DNA of 64,000 nt from assembly GCA_025769875.1 (NCBI GenBank), contig JAGFNK010000062.1, positions 1-64,000 of the forward strand, read 5' to 3'. Origin of the DNA: Russula earlei. Its lineage: Eukaryota; Basidiomycota; Agaricomycetes; Russulales; Russulaceae. This document shows, one piece after another, positions 59,481-64,000 of the stretch. A program made the position numbers and the translations under genes. The notes under the pieces were generated by a model. The model searched no databases, was not told the DNA's origin, and was given only the letters and a program-made list of their open reading frames with translations. Numbering within the stretch: position 1 is the stretch's first letter; each line of letters opens with the position of its first letter.

Positions 59481-61018
59481 CTGATTGGCCCCTCTGGGAG
59501 CAGGCCATCAAAGAGGAACTCGCTACACTAAAGACTGCAGGCACTTGGCGACTCGAAGAACCACCCCCAGGAGCCAACATCATTGGTTCCAAATGGGTCT
59601 TCAAGGCCAAAAAGGACGCAGCTGGCAACATTGCGCCGCTACAAGGCGTGGCTTGTTCGCCCAAGGATTCAGCCAAATCGGAGGTATTGACTACGATGAT
59701 ACTTATGCACCAGTAGCCCGTCTTGCATCATCGCGCGCCATCATAGCCATGGCAAATCGCCTCCGTCTTGAGCTCCACCAGGTCGATATCAAAGGGGCCT
59801 ACCTTAACAGCGTGCTCAACAACCAAGAAATTCTATACATGCAACACCCCCCGGGCTACCGAGACCCGGGGGCAGGCACGCCTGTCCTACGTCTCGTGAA
59901 GACACTTTATGGGCTCAAACAATCTGGGAGGCGTTGGTACCAGAAACTCTCCTCCATTTTTGCCTCACTCGGTTTCAAACAGTGCTCTGTTGATCAAGCC
60001 GTGTTTTACAAGTCCAGACAAGCTGGGCGCGACATAACGGTCATTGCCGTGCATGTTGACGATTGCACAATCGCGGCGAGCAGCGAGCAACTTGTGACTG
60101 AATTCAAGGATGGCCTGCACGAGCACGTCGAGGTCACTGACCTGGGCGAGCTCCATTGGATGCTCAGTATTGAGATCCAACGTGACCGCACGGGCGGCAC
60201 CATCCACATGTCACAGCGAGCATATATTGACTCGATCCTTCGTCGCTATCATTTAGACGAGCTCAAACCACTCTCCACACCCATGGACATACAGTCCCGC
60301 CTCACGTGCGAGCAGTCGCCAACAAGCGCAGCTGAGTCTGCTGCCATGTGCGATGTACTGTACCATACCGTGAGGCCGTCAGCACCCTCAATTGGGCTTC
60401 ACTTTCCACGTGCCCAGACATCACCTTTGCAGTGGCCACCATAGCACAGTTCGCCACAAACCCGGGCCCAGTGCACTGGCATGCAGTCAAGCAAATTTAC
60501 CGTTACTTGTCCGGCACACGTGACTTGTGGCTCACTTATGGCGAAACAAAGTGCGTCCTCGAAGGATATGGGGACGCGGATGGCAGCATGGCTGAGGATT
60601 GGTGCGCCATCTCAGGCTACGCATTCCTCATCGACGGGGGTGCTGTCTCTTGGTCCTCAAAGCGCCAGGAGATCATTTCGCTCTCGACCACAGAGAGTGA
60701 ATACGTTGCGGCCACTCATGGGATGAAGGAAGCGCTATGGCTGCGCAGCCTTATCTCAGAAGTCTTTGGCCCCCTCTCTAACGCCACCACCCTTTTCTCC
60801 GACAATCAGTCAGCTATCGCGCTCGCGCGCGACCATCAGTATCACGCCCAGACCAAACACATCGACGTCCGGTACCACTGGATTTGATGGGTCATCGAGC
60901 AAGGCTCTGCGTGACTTGTGTATTGCCCAACAGATGACATGCTCACCGACATGCTCACCAAGGTGCTCCCTTCCGTGAAGGTCAAACACTTTGCGTCAGG
61001 ACTCGGCCTGTCCACAAA
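59481..61018 (+). pseudogene. copia reverse transcriptase and RNase H, frame-broken
   Basis: RVT_2 domain with LELHQVDIKGAYLN, YGLKQSGRRWYQK and the catalytic pair in AVHVDDCTIAA (about 60047-60079). A frame shift near 60375 separates RNase H: GYGDADGSM, STTESEYVA, FSDNQSAIALA and KHIDVRYHWI, which hold the D-E-D acidic residues. T-G-A stops at 60885-60887 and 60912-60914 interrupt the final segment, which ends with STKRGGVL running into the 3' LTR. Confidence 0.9.
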
Positions 61019-61029
61019 GCGAGGGGGAG
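61019..61029 (+). other. Polypurine tract
   Basis: GCGAGGGGGAG directly before the 3' LTR start TGTTG at 61030. This is the expected plus-strand primer position. Confidence 0.85.
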
Positions 61030-61572
61030 TGTTGTAAAATTCCCGAGCACGAGTGAACTCGATCACTGAGCGCACGAGAACGAGTGAGTTGTCCCCTCAG
61101 TTGATACATATACCCGTGCCATTAGGCCACCCTAAGTGGATCTAGCTATTTACAACAATTAGTACCTAGACTAATTAACTAGTCTGGATGTCTATTGGCT
61201 CAATCATTGTCCCGTTTCTTGCATACCCTTCATCTGCGGACTTACAGAATCCGCACCTGTTTCCTACTTATATGAGTAGACAAAATACTTACCTTCCCTC
61301 AGTGATCGCTTACGCGTGCGAGTCACTGAGGTACGTTCCTTTAGCTACCCTTTTCTTACGTTCCATAAGAGCTCATACCTGGATAGCACAGTCATTGCTT
61401 ATTCAGGTAATATATCTTCAGTGATCGCTTACGCGCGTGAGTCACTGAGCACAGTCATTGCTTATTCAGTGACCCTTGTGAGTGCGAACGTGTAGGCCTC
61501 CCTTCAGACGTGGCACTCACTCACAAAAAACTGTCGTTTCTCTCACTCTCGTTAAACCCCATAGTTTCTACA
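61030..61572 (+). repeat. 3' LTR of copia copy B (543 bp)
   Basis: TGTTGTAAAATTCCC to GTTTCTACA, matching 55970-56512. It is followed by the target duplication CTCTT at 61573-61577. It contains the two CAGTGATCGCTTACGCG hairpin modules at about 61299-61330 and 61419-61449. Confidence 0.95.
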
Positions 61573-61577
61573 CTCTT
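61573..61577. repeat. Target site duplication, right copy
   Basis: CTCTT, identical to 55965-55969. Confidence 0.9.
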
Positions 61578-61921
61578 AAGCCACAATGAACACACAGTAT
61601 ATCTTAGAACCTTAGCCAACTTCCACCACCAGCATGACAACAACTATTGTATTAGAACTAGTGCTTCAAAGTCCAGTCAAGTCCAGTTTTTCCCACAATT
61701 TTGGTGTGACTGTGACTGTGACTGCCTGGGTTGACATCTTTTTGCAAAAAGTGTCATGCTCCAGAAATGGTAAGTGCCCCACCAATGTGGCTCCTCAAGG
61801 CAATTCCCATAAACCCAAAATTGTTTTTGAACGCAGAATAATAATTACACACACAATGTCAACTTTCATAATGGTGGTTTCAGGAGTTATGGACAACAAA
61901 ATAAATAATATTTAAACTAAT

Positions 61922-63977
61922 CTAAGGGCTTGATTGTGATGCTGAGAAGGCCAGCACTGCCACACTTGGGGTGGGCGGCATGAAGGTGCCTGTGGGCAAT
62001 GATGAGGGGAGGGCATACACCATGGCTGGGCCGAGGGAGGGAGTGGTTTCAGGGGGCACACATGCGTGAGAACGCACAGCTTGGGCCCACACATGGGCCA
62101 TGATGGAGAGGGCATTGGATTTGGCACACTTACCAGAGCATTCCCCCCCAGCATATGGGTCACTGTGAATGTGATGGTGCTTGCCCTTGGCAGTGCCAAT
62201 ACTCTTCTCCATCAACCTGCACTTGTCAGGGAGGCACTTCCACTTTGGGGCCCGTTTGATTCCCATATGGTTGGCAGTCTCCATCCAAGTGTTTTGATTG
62301 GGCACAATTGCGGCCTTTTTGGGTAAAGCGCTCTGATGCTGAGTAGATGCAATCGTGGCGGTTAGGCTATACTTTACCAACTGGTAGGCTTCGGCAATGG
62401 CTGGGGTTGCTGTTGCTGGCTCCATTGGCTGATTGTTAAGTGACTGTGATAGGCAACTGATATCTTTTGTGAGTGTTTGAATGGATTCCTCTGGTCTTGG
62501 AATGCCAGTGCATGCATGGGTAATTGAGGACTGTGCTATGAGGCACTTAGGCTTATCATCTGGGAATGTGGTGGGGAAATGGTGTTGGATAGTGGCTATG
62601 TGCTTGCAAAACTGTACCCTTGGGAAGTTGGGGCAATCACATATCAATTGACCTAGATTGACAACAAAGAATTTACCCTGTTGAGAAGCCAATGCAACAT
62701 GGAAGCAGTTGTTGTCAAATTTCTCGATTGAATCTCAGGAAATGCTATTGGCTATTTCCAGGATTTCATGCCACTGTTTCTCAGCCAGATCAGGGCCCAC
62801 CAGCCCAACAGCTCATCATGTGCTCTTGTTTTGGCAATGAGACTCCATACCATTCACTAGTGTGTGAATAATATGGTCGATCCTCCAATTCCGCTTCCTG
62901 TCAAGCCAATGCGTTTTTAATACATGATGATATCTAAATTAAATTAGTAATTAGATCTGGCCATGTCAAATTGATAACATACGCTTCAAGTAACATATTG
63001 GTGTCTCCCTCCACAAAAATTGTCCTGCTTTTTCAGACAACTTTGGACCACGTATGGCTATAAGGCAACCATTTTGAAGCCAGGTAATGCACAAAAGATT
63101 GAGGGTTAGAGGGATCATTTGTAATATCATCCCAAAGCTTGAAGAATGTGGCCATATCCTCTGTATTCACCCAAGCTTTGACCTTGTCCCACAGTGCTCG
63201 AAACTTGGTGGTAACAATGTGCAATCTCATCATGTGGAGGATGGGCCATGTGCAGAGGTACACTTGGCTCCATGGGTACACATCCTGAAGTGCTGTGATT
63301 TGTGCCTCATTGCGATCTGTCATTATTACTGAGGGGCAGACAGCGGGACTCGCTTCCTTTACCCAGTTTACAAAAAGGAAATGATTTCCATGTTGCCATT
63401 TGAAGCGAGCATCCAGGCAACAGGAACACCTATAGGGAGTATGAGTGCTCAGTGCCAAGATCCTGGATTCATTCTTACTCACCATGCCCCCAATGGTCCC
63501 TAGCAATGATTGTAAATAGAAGCAGATCGACATATTGGGTTGTATTATTTGTCGTGTCGATACTGATAAACGAGTGGCCAAGGCACCAGAACACATCCCA
63601 TTGAACTTGGCTTGGATGCAAAGGACAAAGCACCCTTTATGCAGCTTTGAAGTCTGGGGTGGTTCATCAAGCTTATCTTGATAAAAGACTGATATCTTTT
63701 CAGCTCTGAGTCTATCAACCCACAGCCTCACAGAGATGGCATCTTCTTCATGCAAACAGATGCCCTCTTCGTCTATCTGCTGGGCCAATTTCTGGATATC
63801 CACAGGGTTAATGAATTTGTTGCAAGAATCGTCTGGTGCTGCCTCTCGAATGCACTGCACCTGCAGATACACTTTCAGATAACTGGCATGACAAAAACTA
63901 GATTGATTACATATGATTTCTCTAATGTCCACCTTAGCCACTAACATGGATGCAATTTGATCCCACACTCCATGCAA
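61922..63977 (-). pseudogene. MULE-type transposase with SWIM zinc finger, broken
   Basis: Two long frames. 63977-63033 holds a MULE transposase core (CSCCLDARFKWQHGN-type region, then CPSVIMTDRNEAQITALQDV and SQVYLCTWPILHMMRLH, the conserved D and C/H block). 62692-61922 begins at ASQQGKFFVVNLGQLICDC and carries the SWIM finger CDCPNFPRVQFCKH. Between them (63032-62693) the sequence is homologous-looking but has a T-G-A stop near 62735 and frame changes. MULE transposases move DNA elements by cut and paste. No terminal inverted repeats were identified, and the 5' end may extend past 63977. Confidence 0.75.
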
Positions 63978-64000
63978 TAGCCAAGTATACTTGATATTGG

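Larger units (their letters stand above)
55970..61572 (+). mobile_element. Complete but decayed Ty1/copia element (copy B)
   Basis: 5603 bp: 543-bp LTRs at both ends, PBS, gag, protease, integrase, reverse transcriptase, RNase H, PPT, and a perfect 5-bp target duplication CTCTT. This is a single insertion that still has its original flanks. The interior has several one-base shifts and at least five C-G-A to T-G-A stop codons compared with copy A or the family frame. Most differences from copy A are CpG to TpG or CpA. It cannot encode a polyprotein as it stands. Confidence 0.95.

Overview
The window is nuclear DNA of a filamentous basidiomycete, most likely an Agaricomycete. The genes are dense and carry many short GT-AG introns, usually 50-65 bp. 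The proteins are fungal: ADE5,7, SED5, a TRAPPC2L/Tca17-type subunit and a Nop6-type protein. The accessory content also fits mushroom genomes: Ty1/copia and MULE elements, a TPR-CHAT relic and Crinkler/RHS-like P-loop NTPase relics. No bacterial operon, rRNA, CRISPR array or convincing tRNA was seen.

Layout. 1-4042: 5' part of a minus-strand copia element, cut by the window edge. 4043-15700: repeat-rich accessory zone with a foldback element, a tandem duplication, and a 1.4-kb inverted repeat made from the 3' end of a Crinkler/RHS-like gene. The repeat arms bracket an EXO5-like relic and an apparently intact Lnt-like membrane acyltransferase gene. A broken Crinkler/RHS-like gene lies on the right arm. 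15730-18472: TPR-CHAT pseudogene. 19536-26670: three genes of unknown function, two of them long, disordered and Ser/Pro-rich. 27948-30902: bifunctional purine gene ADE5,7. 31091-40549: two tandem minus-strand paralogues encoding membrane-anchored TPR proteins. 42338-50421: compact housekeeping block with an ankyrin-CCCH protein, GpsA-type glycerol-3-phosphate dehydrogenase, syntaxin SED5, a Nop6-like RNA-binding protein and TRAPPC2L. The last four form two divergent pairs. 50422-55964: AT-richer, gene-poor repeat graveyard. 55965-61577: a complete but decayed copia element with both LTRs, target duplication, PBS and PPT. 61922-64000: MULE transposase relic.

Three points stand out. First, many one-base reading-frame breaks in otherwise well-conserved genes (ADE5,7, ankyrin-CCCH, both TPR paralogues) fall in short mononucleotide runs, mostly G/C. 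That pattern looks more like consensus errors than gene death. Second, the right-hand copia copy has decayed differently, by CpG to TpG/CpA changes that turn C-G-A arginine codons into stops. Third, the tandem TPR paralogues share exon boundaries, a membrane segment and a TATA-like box, and one carries a 69-residue tandem repeat. I do not recognise the family, and it is the best candidate here for something undescribed. Intron positions were derived by hand from frame continuity, splice-site sequence and paralogue or family comparison; they are models, not observations of transcripts.
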